This document shows, in pieces, positions 36,325 to 48,526 of a stretch of DNA of 64,000 bases. Position numbers and translations under genes: made by a program. The notes below the pieces were generated by a model that saw only the letters and a program-made list of their open reading frames with translations, was not told the origin of the DNA and did no database searches. The stretch comes from Davidsoniella eucalypti (taxonomy: Eukaryota > Ascomycota > Sordariomycetes > Microascales > Ceratocystidaceae). Location of the stretch: positions 124,001 through 188,000 of the forward strand of contig RMBW01000048.1 of assembly GCA_004009845.1 (NCBI GenBank), read 5' to 3'. How positions within the stretch are numbered: position 1 is the stretch's first letter; each line of letters starts with the position of its first letter.

Positions 36325-37421
36325 ATATTGAGATCTGTGTTTAACCCGCGCTAACCCTACCGTCTCCACGATACAGTTCAAGTCAACAAAACGCTGTTTA
36401 GCCTGACCAGACCAATCAAATGTAGGAGCTGCAAGCAAACGAAGCCATTGACGGATTCGGTACGCGTTTAGACAAGTTTGCTTTCAGTTATTTAGTAACT
36501 ATTTAGCAATAACTAGCTTGATCTCGCACAAAACTATTTTATTTTACTTTCGTTTGTGGGTTAAAGAGGCAAATTTCGTATTTTCTTTGGGCCTTTTTTT
36601 TTTTTTTGCCCGTCTGCGTTAGAGCCTGTGAGCGCTATATTTATGGGGCACCTGTCCTGTAGACTATGTTTTAGACGAGCTTTATAGCGCCCAAGATGTC
36701 ACTATCCGCGGTACGCTTCAGCACTAGTTTTACGAACTCATCTATCGTCAGCCTTGACATCCCCCAAGGTTCATCACTTTAGAGTCTTTTATTTCGCCTG
36801 TCTCGTTAATTCCATCGAGAAGCACACTCGTCATCCTGCTCTGTTCACCGCCCCGGAAATCTCGCTCTCTTTTTTATACCACAAGCCCGGCCAGCTATAT
36901 TGGCCGTTGGCTATTATTTGTGTTTGTGTTTTGCGCACAGCCCTGCTCACACATATTTTATCTATGTATCAATCTTGAACCAGACCGCCTCTTATCACGT
37001 TCTTTTGCACCGAGGCATACAGGATATCATCGGGATTTGTATTTGTATCTATGTGTTATAGTTGGCCACCGATATTGATACAAGAGAGACCGCCTGTGAC
37101 CGTTCATTGCCACTGTGGCTTGCCCGATAGCCATCCCGGAGTCACTAAGAGTCATCTTCTATCAGTGCTGAGAACTGAGACCTGAAGACTGGGCACTGAT
37201 CCGTTATAAGCCGCCCACTAAGGCTGTCTAAAAAAAGAAAACATTGGATTTTCAATTCACTCAATTTGCTGTCTGTCTGTCTCATAATCACCCGTCGATC
37301 CCGCCAATAGACAGAAGACAGTCAGCCAAGCAAGGAAAGGACACAAGGTCGCAACTATTGCATATATCATATATTGTATAGGCATACATATAGCATACAC
37401 CATATAGCATAGAACTGGACT
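36325..37421. other. Upstream region of the Tco89-like gene
   Basis: 1.1 kb, mixed sequence with a 16-nt T run near 36595. No gene seen; the last few hundred bases are the presumable promoter and leader. Confidence 0.3.
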
Positions 37422-38396
37422 ATGGCTGCCCCGACCACAAGCACTGCTACGCCCAGTGCTGCCACCATAATGGGCAGCAATAATAATGTAGCCGGCGACA
37501 GCAGTATGCAGCCTCAGCCGCCTCAGTCTCAGCAGCAAGAGCAGCAAGAGCAGCAAAGACAAAGCCAAAGCCAAAGTCACAGCCAGGCCCAGTCGCAGAC
37601 GCAGACGCAGACGTCGTCTCAAGTATCACAGCAACAACAGCAACCACCTGTAGCTTCCCGTGTCTCCCAACAGCGCTTGGCCAAGCAAAAGCCACATGTT
37701 GCCGGCCGTCTACACAACCGCGTACCATCGTCCAAGGGCATCCACAGCTCTAAACACCATGGCCAGTCAAACGCTGCTACCATAGCTGCTGCAGTGAGAC
37801 CGCCAAACAGACGAACGCAGTCCGAGCAGCGCCTGACACACACAAACACAACCAACACCAACGCCACCAACAGCAACACTGCTACCAACAACTCCAATAA
37901 CGCGACCACAAATAACAACAGCAGCAACGCCTTGTCTTCTGCCGCCCTCAAACGAAACGCCTCGCACACTGCCATAGCCCGAAATCGCTCACACACCGAG
38001 ATTGCCGCCGGCCGCCGTCTTGCCTCGTCCAAGGCCAACCTGGCGGGCGATCGACCGAAACGCACGGGGTCTGGAGCCAACATTTCTGCCGTCACTGCTG
38101 CGCGTAATTCGCGAGCCACCAAGACCCAGGTTCTCTTCGACGTTGGAACTGGCGATAACGACGACGACGACGACGACGACGAAGACATTGAGGAAGTTGA
38201 CGATAACGAAGACTCCGAGTGGCAAGACGCCAGCACGTCCGCATCGCCCTATATAACCAAGCACTCTCCGGCGACTGCGCAAAAGTCCGCTCGAAATACC
38301 TCGCGCGCATCGTCACAACACCAAATTCAACCACAGCAACAGCAACAGCAACAACATCAACAGCAACAACAGCAACAGCAACAACAGCAACAGCAA

Positions 38397-38437
<41 letters not shown>

Positions 38438-39434
38438 ACAGCAACAGCAGCAGACCCAACGAACCGTCAAGATGTCTGTGCCGTTATCGACTGCGTCGGC
38501 ACCGACTCTAGTGCGCTCCTCCGGCAACACAAGCAGCACGAGCAGCCAAGAGGCCGACATGCCCACCTCTCGCTTCATCGGCACCCAGCCCTCGACGCTC
38601 GTCAGCGAGGGCTCGTTCTGTACGACCCAGGGCAGCAGCGACGGCCACAACTCGCTGGAAGCCAACAGACGCTCTAGCAAGTCGAGCAGCCGCTTTGCGC
38701 CGAACAGCGCCCACACGGCATCCATTGTCAACAGCAACGCCGTCCTGACCGACGACGAAGATGGCGGCACACAGCTCAGATACCGCGCGCCGAAGCCAGC
38801 CGAGAAGTCCCGGACGCAGCAGAAGCTAGACTTGCAACGGCAGAGCTCCGTGATGGACGTGATGGACACTGGTGCGATGCCCACCTCACACTCTTCGCTG
38901 TCGACCATGGGAGCCGGCCGGGTCGTCAACGTGGTCCAGCCCGTCCACGTGATCCAGCCCGGCAACGACGGTTCTGCCACGCGCGACCCCCGCGTTACCA
39001 AACTGCTCGAGCAAATCGGCTCTCAATATCTGGTTATCCGGCGTCATCAGAACCCACTGGCGCGCTGTGTCGAGCGTCTCTCACAGGTAGCCGGAACCGA
39101 CCATGTAGGACCATTATCGAAACGCACCACTGCTGCTTCTACTCCTTGCAGTCCTTTGGCACATGGCAACGGACATGTGAGCAGTAATAGTCTATCGTTG
39201 AATGGCTATATGACTCCAGATTCAAGTGCCCATCACGCGAGAAGAACGAGTACGGCCTCACGGCCCGGCACGGCTCGTTCTATACATCATCACCCTACGA
39301 ACAGTTTTGACGAGTCTCATCCGGTGCCGATTTCTGCGTCAGTTGGACGAGGCAGTATTGGCGATGAAGATGTCACGATTATATTACAGGATCTCTGGAA
39401 TAAGTCTTTGAGTAATCTGAGTGCTAGCCAGTGA
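37422..39434 (+). CDS. TCO89: Tco89-like TORC1 subunit, polyglutamine-rich
   Basis: Intronless, 670 aa. Mostly disordered: Gln/Ser/Thr-rich to residue 80, Asn/Thr-rich 140-165, polyglutamine about 304-345. The informative part is residues 174-290: LKRNASHTAIARNRSHTEI, then basic spacers, then TQVLFDVGTGD, an Asp/Glu run and SEWQDASTSASPYITK. That order (LKRNxSHxAxxxNRS, QVxFDVG, acidic, EWxDASxSASPY) is what I recall of fungal Tco89, a TORC1 component on the vacuole. A late structured segment (DPRVTKLLEQIGSQYLVIRR) sits near residue 528. Family call rests on remembered motifs, hence moderate certainty. It would help TORC1 respond to nutrients. Confidence 0.65.
38333..38453 (+). repeat. CAG/CAA polyglutamine tract
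   Basis: About 40 consecutive Gln codons, mixed CAG and CAA, broken once by a His codon. The mixture suggests selection on protein rather than pure repeat slippage. Confidence 0.95.
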
Positions 39435-40077
39435 TTTCGTGGTAATCATATATTTTTATATCTTATGAATTTCCTGAATCTTTTAATTTTCCCTTTTCCA
39501 TCATTATTCGTTCTGGACGTACCTTATTTTCTTTTTTTCTTTTTTTCTTCTTTTCTTCTTTTCTTTTAATAACGAACCATTCTTATTCACGTGCCTTTTT
39601 TTTTTTTTCCTGATTATGCTTAATGCTTTTCTTGTATCTCATCCATTCTTGTTTTTGTCTCTTTTCTTTCTTCTAGATGGTTGTCTTTAAAGGGTTTTTG
39701 TTTTGCTTTTTTTGCTTCTCTTTCTTTTATATGCTATGTTACATATATACACAACATTATTATCAATATAGACCGACTTGTACTACTGGGGTTCAAAAAG
39801 AAAAGTTCTTGACAAGTGAATTCATGCTAATAAATAAGGAAAGTAAATAAGAGAAAAAAAAAGTAGTAATAAACATAAAAAGGTATTTATAAAGATAACG
39901 TGTTTAGTTGTTGTAGGCTTTTCAAAATAGAATAATAGCCGCTTCAATTTGACATCTCCAAAGCTCATATCACACCTCTTCTTACCCTTTCTCCCCTCCT
40001 TGCCGTACAAAAAAAAAGAAATGTCATAATTCGCTCATAGCCACACTTGACTAAGTCATTTTTTTCTTTATGACTAT
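39435..40077. other. Convergent intergenic region
   Basis: 643 bp, T-rich then A-rich: 3' ends of the Tco89-like and epsin genes. Nothing else seen. Confidence 0.35.
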
Positions 40078-41979
40078 CTAGAACTGAATCAAATCCTGAG
40101 GAGGAGCTGATTGCTGTTGACGCATGGCAAACGGATTGTTGGTTTGTACGCCACCACCAAAGCCTCCAGGGCCAGTGGCAGCCGGAGCCTGCGACTGCGT
40201 GTACTGAACCGTGGGCATGCCGGTGTACTGCTGGCGGAGGAACGGATTGTTACCCGTCGCCTCGGCGTTGAGCTTGGCAATACCGGCACCGGCACTGTTG
40301 ACAAATGTGCCTGGTGCAGTGTGTTGGGCGGGGATACGGAGGTTTCCGGTGTTGCCAAAGGTATCCATACCGTCACCGCTCGATAGCAGCGCGTTGAGCT
40401 TCTGCTCGTGCTCGCTAAGCTCGCGTTGAGGCTGTTGCTGCTGCTGGATCTGGGGCTGTTGGGGCGGTGGTTGGAAGGAAGAGAGAGTCTTTTGTTCTGG
40501 TAGGGAACCAAGACCTGAGGCTTGCGCGGTGCGTGGTCTGTTGAAGGGTGAATTGGACGAGGTGATGCTGCTGCTGTGGTTGTTGTTGTTATTGTTGTTG
40601 TTGGCTGCAAATGGATTGTTGGAACCGGTGGGCGCAGGCTTCATGAGGCCGGCGTTGTTAGTAGCCCAAGGATTGTTGCTACCGGTAGGCATGGGAGGTT
40701 CGGGCGATGGCACTTGGAGACCATAGGGATTGTAGCCGGTGGCTTGTGGTTGTTGGAATGAAGCCATTTGCTGTTGTTGGTACATGTCCATCATGTTGGG
40801 CTGCTGCGGCATACCGTAGCCGTTTTGGTAGAAGCCTGTGGCCTGTGGCTGGAAGCCTGTGTAGGCATTTTGCATGTATCCGGTTGGCTGCATCTGCAGC
40901 TGACTCTGGTCCATGGGGTTTGCGAAGAAGTCGACGGGCTGGCCCTGCTGATATCCCATATTAAAGCCAGTTGGTTGAGGTTGTTGGGCCGAGGTTACTT
41001 GGATAAGATCATCGTCGAATAGTGAGGTATTGGCAGCGCTCTGTTGCTGTTCTTGCTCCTTGCGCCGGCGGTCTTCCTCCTCCTTACTGAGCTTGATGGC
41101 CTTGGCAAGATCGTCATCATCTTCGAATGTGGCACCGGTCTGGCGCTCGCGTTTCCGTCTGTCCTCCTCTTCCTGGGCTTTGCTAGCCTCGATGGCAAGA
41201 CGATATTCGACGTCGTCCTCCTCGTTGCGACGGGGTCGGGGACGGGATGGCGAGGTAGGGGGGCCGAATTCGTCTAGGCCTGTGACTCTTGATTTCCATG
41301 ATCTGCGGTCACTGCGCTCGGCAGCCAGACGTTCCTCGTCAATGAGTAGGGAAGTCAATTCCTTAGCGGCGACACGAACTGTGAATCCCAAGGTGTTAGT
41401 AAGGGAGCTTTTTATGCGCCGAGTATATTAAGCGAGCAAAATCAAGTACACAGCAGGGGGGGGGGGGGGAAGCACATACCATTCTGGCCAACGTCACGAC
41501 CTTCCTCATCCATATATTGGAATTCGCGTAGCGTCTTGATGATGTAGATGTTTGCCTGAGCCCAAGCAACGACTTTGGTTGAACCTTCGTGAAGACAATA
41601 GTCAAGGACCTTGAGAGCCTTGAGAACGTGTCTCCAGTTCTTGCCCTTGTCGTTGAGGCGCTTGTCGAGCATCTCCATGATATCTACAAAGTCGGTTCCG
41701 CTGCATAGGAAGATTAGCACGAATGGATTTTCTTGTTTGGCGGCTTGTACAGTGACTACGGGACTCACTCACCCATTGAATGTAAGCTGTGCGATCTCGC
41801 CCATCTGAGTTCCGGAGGGGCCCCAGGCATCGTTACTGGTTGCTACAGGACATGATACGGTTAGTGTTTGTGTAGCTGGCGGCGGAGAGATAGATTGTTA
41901 ACTAACCTTCGCGAACCTTGACTTGTGTGGATGAATAGCCCTTGGTTACATTTTTGACGCTTCTCATAACCTTTGACAT
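40078..41979 (-). CDS. ENT1: Epsin (ENTH-domain endocytic adaptor)
   Basis: Four exons: complement(41907-41979), (41773-41842), (41480-41700), (40078-41378); 554 aa. The ENTH domain, residues 1-145, starts MSKVMRSVKNVTKGYSSTQV and includes TSNDAWGPSGTQMGEIAQLT, FVDIMEMLDKRLNDKGKNWRH and YMDEEGRDVGQNVRVAAKEL; it binds PI(4,5)P2 at the plasma membrane. Two ubiquitin-interacting motifs follow (EYRLAIEASKAQEEE near 180, DLAKAIKLSKEEEDRR near 212). The Gln-rich tail has several NPF motifs for EH-domain partners and ends DLIQF, resembling a clathrin box. A single epsin gene could be called Ent1 or Ent2. Intron 3 carries a 14-nt G/C homopolymer. Confidence 0.95.
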
Positions 41980-43826
41980 GGTGATAGAGGGATCAACTTG
42001 CGCAGTTGAGAGAGCGGGAGAGACAGGTGTTGATAGGAGCCCAGAATTGAGGAAGAAAGAGAAGCGCTCGTAGACGCCGTGTGATCAGCGCAAGATAGAA
42101 AGACGAAAATAACAGGAGACCGCAATATATTGTATAAAGAAAGTCGTGTTTCGCTGTTGACAGCGGGTGCGAGTCCAATCGAAAAGCGGGAGGACGATCG
42201 AAGTTGGTAGCAGGATGTAGCGCGGCAATTGCGATAGCGATAAAAACAGCACGTAAGTGGTAGATATATGAGATGTATAGCTGTACTACAGGAGATAGAA
42301 TATAGAATAGAGTCTATAATGGATATAGAATGGCAGACTGAGGCTGGGCCTCACGCAGGCTTGATCTTGATGGACGGCGGAAATTGGATAGGGCAAGATT
42401 GGCCGGTGCTTTTTTCGTTTTCGTAGGAAGAAGAAGAAGTCTCTACTATTCGTCTAATTTGATAGATACAGTAGAGTGTCGTTGTGTTGGGGATAAAATC
42501 ACGGCGTTGCTGCAGTGCGAAGACGCTTGAGGAAAAATGTCAACAGAGAGGTCAATAGAGTGATCAACCAGCACAGCAATCAGATCGGTCGGAAACTGCG
42601 GCAGTAACGTCACAGAACAAGGTGCTGCGGCTGTAGAGGAGCGACGAAGCACGTGATCGCAACTAGTCGTAGCTTGTACAGAATATAAAAAGTATAAATA
42701 AGAGGCTTTGTTGGTGACGATAGAGTGAACCAGAAAAAGAAGATAGAATGGGAAAAACAGAGAGAAAAACTAGACCCAGGCCCTCTCTTTTTCTCTCTTC
42801 TAGTTCTCTGGAGAGATCTAAACAGGTGGTCTAGGTTGGATTGAGATGGTTTGAGTGACGAGATCGGGAGGTTGGCGATTTGGTTTTAATTGGCCGGCTC
42901 GTTTAGCGCAAGGACATAGCAATACTGTAGTGCAGTGAATAACTATAGCGCATGACCGCCTGTAGAAAACCACCAGCTTCGCCACTGAATATAGCACGCG
43001 ATGCATATAACAACTGTGTTTTAATCTTCTTTTCTTTTTTCTTCGGCAGAAAGGGGCTACTACAGAGAGCACTTACACCACTAAACAACAAAAACAATAG
43101 TGTTGCCGAACCACAATCGCCTTCATCTTCGCTACGTACTAATATGAATAGGTGCCTATATACATATACTGTTGTGAACTATTCGTGTCTCAAGGATGGC
43201 CCATTACGCAACCTAGCCTAATCCATTCGCACTGTACTCGAGGTTTTCTCAGGCGCTTCACGCGACGGGCGGTGCCAACCGACACTGTATTGCATTCATA
43301 TCAGGTCACTTTCAGTGGCAGCCCCTCCTTTAGCAACTTCAAGAACAGACAAAGTGAGGTTTTAAGTTGAAGGACGACTCATTTTCCCCTCCTCCCCAGA
43401 TCTCGGTCTAGAGAAGGATCAAATAGTATATTGGTAGGCTCGTATATACTACTTGAATACTGCTAGTCGTCTAAGCGTTCGCTCAGTATCTGTATACGAC
43501 TCTAGGCACACAAATAGGCTGCCGAATTCCTCACTTTATATTCCTTTATCGAGGACCAGCTTGAGATGGGTGTATATTCATGAAATCATTAATAAAAATC
43601 AGGATAACTACTAATAAATACTTGAAAACTAACTCGGAACACCACGCAAAGAAGAAGTAAAGAAACCCTGAATAAACAGAAACAAGTAAACCAGTAGCAA
43701 AAACGGAACCATCCATCGACTTAGTAAAAGATCACCCAAGCAAAAAAATAACATGAAATATTGCAGTCCCTTTCCATGTAAAACAATGTGATTTAATGTA
43801 CACACAAACCCGCAGTCGTTTTTTGT
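41980..43826. other. Intergenic, epsin to SAS3
   Basis: 1.85 kb upstream of epsin (minus strand) and downstream of SAS3. No frame over about 90 codons and no RNA gene seen. The epsin-proximal 700 bp are purine-rich in the plus strand. Confidence 0.35.
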
Positions 43827-46800
43827 CTACTGCACTATATCTGAAATCACCAAATCTTCCAGAGCCGGTCTAGTAGTAGCCTCTAGAATCGCCGCTTCAT
43901 CTAGGACTGCCCCATTCTGTTCCTCGATAGACTTAGCCAGCCAACCGGGAGGCAGACCTGGACCACTATCGGCGTTCCCATAATCACTTTTCTTGGTCCC
44001 CTTTGGCCACCGGCCAGGACCACGGCCAGTGCCGCCCTTGCGTTTCCGTGACGACGATGATGAAGAGGAGGGTTTAGGTCGCCCGCTTGACGACGACGAG
44101 GACGACTTCTTTTTGACTACTGGCGTCACGCGTGATCGTGAACTACTACTAAGCCGCGGTGCGGATAGTATCATGGGTGCTGATACAGCCGCATGACGTG
44201 TCGACTCGAGTCGTCTACCGGTCGAGACGGGCGGGAACACTAAAAAATGCATGGGTGATATGCCCTCATAGGCCTTCATCCACCGCGAGGTATTCGACCC
44301 ATCATCGACATCGTGTTGTTGATGGCTATCGCCCATCATGCTCGCCGCTCGAGACTCCGTCGTGGGCACAATGAACTCGGTGTCTTTCCAGTGGCCGTTG
44401 ATCCCGGTCTGTGATAACACGCCGTTTTTGGAACGTGTCTCGGCGTGGCTAGAATTATCGCCACTTGGATGGTCCACTCCCTCCACATCACCGTTAGGCT
44501 TAAGGTTTTCATGGTCCTCTTCGTCATCGCCCAAGTGACTTAGAGCAGGTACTAGATCCAGAGTGTTTGCGGTGCCACGGCCCATAACGTACGGCGTCCA
44601 AGTCAATGCAGTAGACTCGAGTTTCACGTACTTTTTGGCCTCCCATTTTGCAACATAATTGGTGCAATATTCAATGTCGATTCTAAAAGCGTATAGTTGT
44701 GATTCTGGATCTCGTACCAAGCACCGCAGACCTTCTAAGCCAGACACAACATCATCGGGTGTTAGACCGGTATCATCGGATATCTGGCGAATGCTCAGAC
44801 CAAGCTTGGATTGTACGTCGTTTGCATGATGCTTGAGCAGATATTTGGAAAGAATCAACCGCCAATAGTTTCGATATGAAACCAAGCCCATGTCAGATAG
44901 AGGCTTCTCCGGCGAACCTGTCTTGCGCTCAACCCGTGTCAAAAGATACGAAAAGTCAATCAACAGGTTTCCATATCCCTTTCGCTGGTGTATCGGTAGT
45001 GTTAGAATACAACTAACGTTGTTTTGACTGCTGGCGCGCTTCTCTTTCGAAAAGTATCCGACAAAGTGGTAGCCCAGCTCGTCATATTCGCAGAGGACAT
45101 AGAAGAGGAATGGTTCGACATCGTAGTATAACGTCTTCGACCCAAGAAAGAGCTTGGCGAGTAGACATAGATTTTGGCAGTATACAGGATGTTTGCGCCC
45201 ATCTACTTCAAACACAGATATGGACTTGTGGCGGTAGATCTCGTCACCTGGTGGGTGCTTCGCCGGGCACTTGAGCTTGTGTCTCCAGGCCACATAATCT
45301 GAATTCATATACTTGAGACAAAACTCGCAGATGTACAACACTCTGTTGCGGCTATACTCTTCGGGGTAAGGTGCAGCATACCAGGTATCGATTTCCCATC
45401 CACCAAAGTCTATGCACTCGATCTGCGACCCAGGGCCCTTTGATTTCTTAGACTTCTTCTGTAATGGCTTCTCAGCCTGCATTTTGATAATGCGATTGCG
45501 CCATTCCTCTTCGGCTGTAGATTTGGCTTCCATGAACTTCTTTCTATCTTCCTCTATAGGCAGAGTCTTGGTCGTGTCTGCCTCGGCATCGGTGAGAATT
45601 CCACCGTACGGCTTGCCTTTAGCATCGTCGGTTTCTCGGTCGAAAAATGAATAGAACGGCTGTGAAATGTATGTGAACGGAGCTGCTGGGGGCTCCATAT
45701 CGGCTGCTGACATTGCAAAGCCGCCTGAACGAGCGCTACGCCGTCCACGAGCATTCCCTGCCGGTGGTTGTGCCAATATCAGTTCAAGAGCAGTGGCCTT
45801 GACCTTAATCTTGATGACTAGTGACTGAGGTCCTTTGTGGACAGTTGTTACAAGACCCCTTCTTTTTGTGCGGAGATTTCGAGATGATTGTGATTGTTCG
45901 CCGCCGTCCATCGAGACATCTTCTTGAAATCGCCGTGGCATTGCCGAGCCCTGTCTAAGTCGCTTGCGCAATGTCAAAGCGGCCTCATCCTCGTCGGCTG
46001 CCGTCATAGTTCGTTTTCGGAGGGATCTTGAGTTTTCTTGTGACTCCTCACTAGGTTGTATCGAGTTGCTGTTGTTGTTGTTGTTATTATTGTTGTTGCT
46101 GGGTATAGCCTGAGTAGTTGGTTGCGCAATTGTGTCGCCATCCTCATTATAATCGAGTGTAGAATTGATAGCCATACTATTCATTTCAGTATGGTCCGTC
46201 AATCTGTGGCATTCGGTGCAAATCCACGACGAAGAGTCTGTTCATATACAGTTAGACATATAAATTGCTTCCTACCATGCATCGATCTCAAGTGAACACT
46301 TACCGTTCTCTGTGCCAATGGCTCCTGCTTGACGGGCGCATCGTACGTGAACTGTATGTAGTAGGTTAGCAATCAGTAGGTTCGACATATAGATTGCGAT
46401 GAAACTCACCAGATTCGCTACATCTTGAACATATCAGGCTTTCGAATGCATCTTCTCCGGATTCGTTATCCTCTGCTCGGCAATACATGCAAGTATTTGG
46501 CGCGGTGCTAACATCATCGTCGTCATCGTCACCAGCTTCTTCATCCGAGATGTGCTCCGTAGCGTCCCATTCATCAGCACTAGATGAATCTTCGCCTTCG
46601 TTGTGGCTGTCTCCGGATTCACCGGTCTCGCTGGCGCTTCCGTCGTCAGACTCGCCCGGCTTGAGCTTGACTGCGCCGACCCCTTCCGTATCATCGGCGT
46701 CTTCGAACGAATCGTTGTCGCTTCCACTGCCGCTTCCACTGCCGCTTCCGCTTCCCAATTCGCTGTGGAACCCATGTTGAGAGTCCCTCGTTCGATGGTT

Positions 46801-47115
46801 GTGGTGTTCTTCGTCCTCGTCAAAGTCATGGTCTTCTTCCTCTTCTTCTTCCTCGTCTTCGTCCATCATGTCGTGGTCATGGTCCGGGTGGTGATCTGGG
46901 TCTTCGAGGGCTTCGCGAAATTCTGCGTCATCAGAAGCGCTTCCATCAGAGGCAGAATTGAATTCGTCGACTTCATGCTTCAAGTCTTTGTCGTTGTTCG
47001 GGTCTGTACTTGACGACATCAGTTGTGGGGAGTTGTAGTCAGAGGCCATGGTGTCTTGTCCAGAAAGTGCGGCGCTTTGTTGGAGGTCCTCTTCAGTTAA
47101 AGTGGGATGCGCCAT
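43827..47115 (-). CDS. SAS3: MYST histone acetyltransferase with PHD finger (Sas3/MOZ type)
   Basis: Three exons: complement(46410-47115), (46304-46351), (43827-46237); 1054 aa. The first ATG is at 47115 (MAHPTLTEEDLQ). Exon 1 encodes a very acidic region, then CMYCRAED and CSRCSESG; splicing adds VHVRCARQAGAIG and WICTECHRL, completing a Cys/His PHD-type finger (about residues 220-262) that no single exon shows. The MYST domain (about 530-810) has the C2HC finger CEFCLKYM--HKLKC, the autoacetylation region FSKEKRAS, the catalytic Cys in NNVSCILTLP, and the acetyl-CoA loop HQRKGYGNLLIDFSY. The tail is Ser/Lys-rich. By family it acetylates H3 (K14/K23) in NuA3; the histone-mark specificity of the finger is not deducible here. 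Confidence 0.93.
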
Positions 47116-47782
47116 GACGAGTTGCGACAGCAAAGGCGTTGATCGGGGGGTGCAGGCCAATGAGTACGGTAGACCAGTGATATGGATAGTACAGCTTAGA
47201 TACAGATTGAACAGCCGCAGTCCATAGTGCAGCGGACACTTTTAGTAGGGGAATGAAATATCGGCGAGACGGAATCGATGGTTGTTGTGGTTGTATTTCT
47301 CCTTCTCTTGGCCAAGGGCATCAATTGCGACCTAGCTAACGCTCATTATTACAGTCAAGCTCACTACTAGTGATTTGTGACGCGCTTCCTAAAGCTTCCT
47401 CGCCCTCAACAGCCTGGGTCCAGCTTAGCACGTGCCGCGTTGAGGATCCACTTTCAACTACTAGACTAAGACTACGCTACTAGAGCTAACCCTTGCCTTG
47501 CTAGTGCAACCGGCCAGCGAACCCAGAAATACGAACCCAGAACTCTAAAGCACCACCAAAAAGTGGGTGCCATAGTAAACATTTAGTAACCAAACTAAAG
47601 TAAGGCTCTCTGCTGCTTAATTGAGCACGACTCCACAATATCTCAAACTGGCGAATGGCGGAACTTCCAATTACCGCATCTTCAGATAGTCAATTGCAAC
47701 TAGCATATCACACTTACTTACAATTGATTGATTTGCACCACATTAGGCATACACCATAGCGACGACAATATAGCTCTCTACC
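47116..47782. promoter_or_regulatory. Divergent upstream region, SAS3 / NDUFA1
   Basis: 667 bp between opposite starts; no gene or distinct site recognised. Confidence 0.35.
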
Positions 47783-48307
47783 ATGGGTGTTCCGTTCGAA
47801 GTCTTTATTTCCTATGGAATCATTTCCATTGTAAGCAGACCAGTTGTCGCAATCTCTCATAAGTCAACAACCGTACTAACCAATCTATCCAGATGTTTGG
47901 CGTTGCCGGAGGCGGCCTTAGTGCCGTGAAATACTGGCAGAACGGCCAGAGAACTCCCCGCTGGTCGCTCGATGACTGGGACAGAGTAAGTAATATCCCA
48001 TTAGCCACTTACACCTGATCGACCTAACTAACAACATTCATTAGCAAAGTAAGCACTGCTATTGGGCGCCCCAATGCAATTCTAGTGCTACCAGCACCTT
48101 ACTAACCAACGACCTACTATGTTATAGTGATGGAGAGAGATCGCAGACTTACAGGCAACCTCCGTGGCCAAACTGATGATCCTGCGGCACCACCTGGCTT
48201 CGAACTGAACCAGCCCTGGAGAGTATATATTACCTTACATACCAGCACCCTCGTCCAATTCATATAGCTAACGCGTGTAATAGGTTCAACCCCGTCATTC
48301 GACCTAA
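47783..48307 (+). CDS. NDUFA1: Complex I subunit NDUFA1 (MWFE), five exons including a 4-nt exon
   Basis: Exons 47783-47830, 47893-47985, 48045-48048, 48128-48222, 48284-48307 (87 aa, normal for the family). The product is a small one-pass subunit of the membrane arm of mitochondrial NADH:ubiquinone oxidoreductase. MGVPFEVFISYGIISI and MFGVAGGGLSAVKYWQNGQ give the single membrane helix, followed by RWSLDDWDRQMMERDRRLTG and the conserved RGQTDDPAAPPGFELNQPWR. Exon 3 is CAAA: joining it supplies Gln and the A of the next Met, giving DRQMMERD; skipping it puts a TGA in frame. The last exon (VQPRHST) is the least certain; reading through the donor would instead add VYITLHTS and stop. Confidence 0.9.
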
Positions 48308-48526
48308 CAGATCACCAGTTTCTACCAACCATACAGCATTTCCACGGCCGAGGGATTTACACCCAGGTCGTACGTATCCAACAGAACAATAATTCCTATA
48401 ATAGAAGCGCAAAGCACGGCACTTGAAGCAATATATCTATAACGTACTATGGTTAGTCAGAGTAGTTGATATGGAGCGTGGTGTCAATACTGTAAATACA
48501 ATGTGTAGTGTCTATTTTGAAGTCAT

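Noticed and set aside
38357..39001. 214-codon antisense frame ending in a long polycysteine run
   Set aside because: Polycysteine is the complement of the CAG/CAA tract; no independent evidence.
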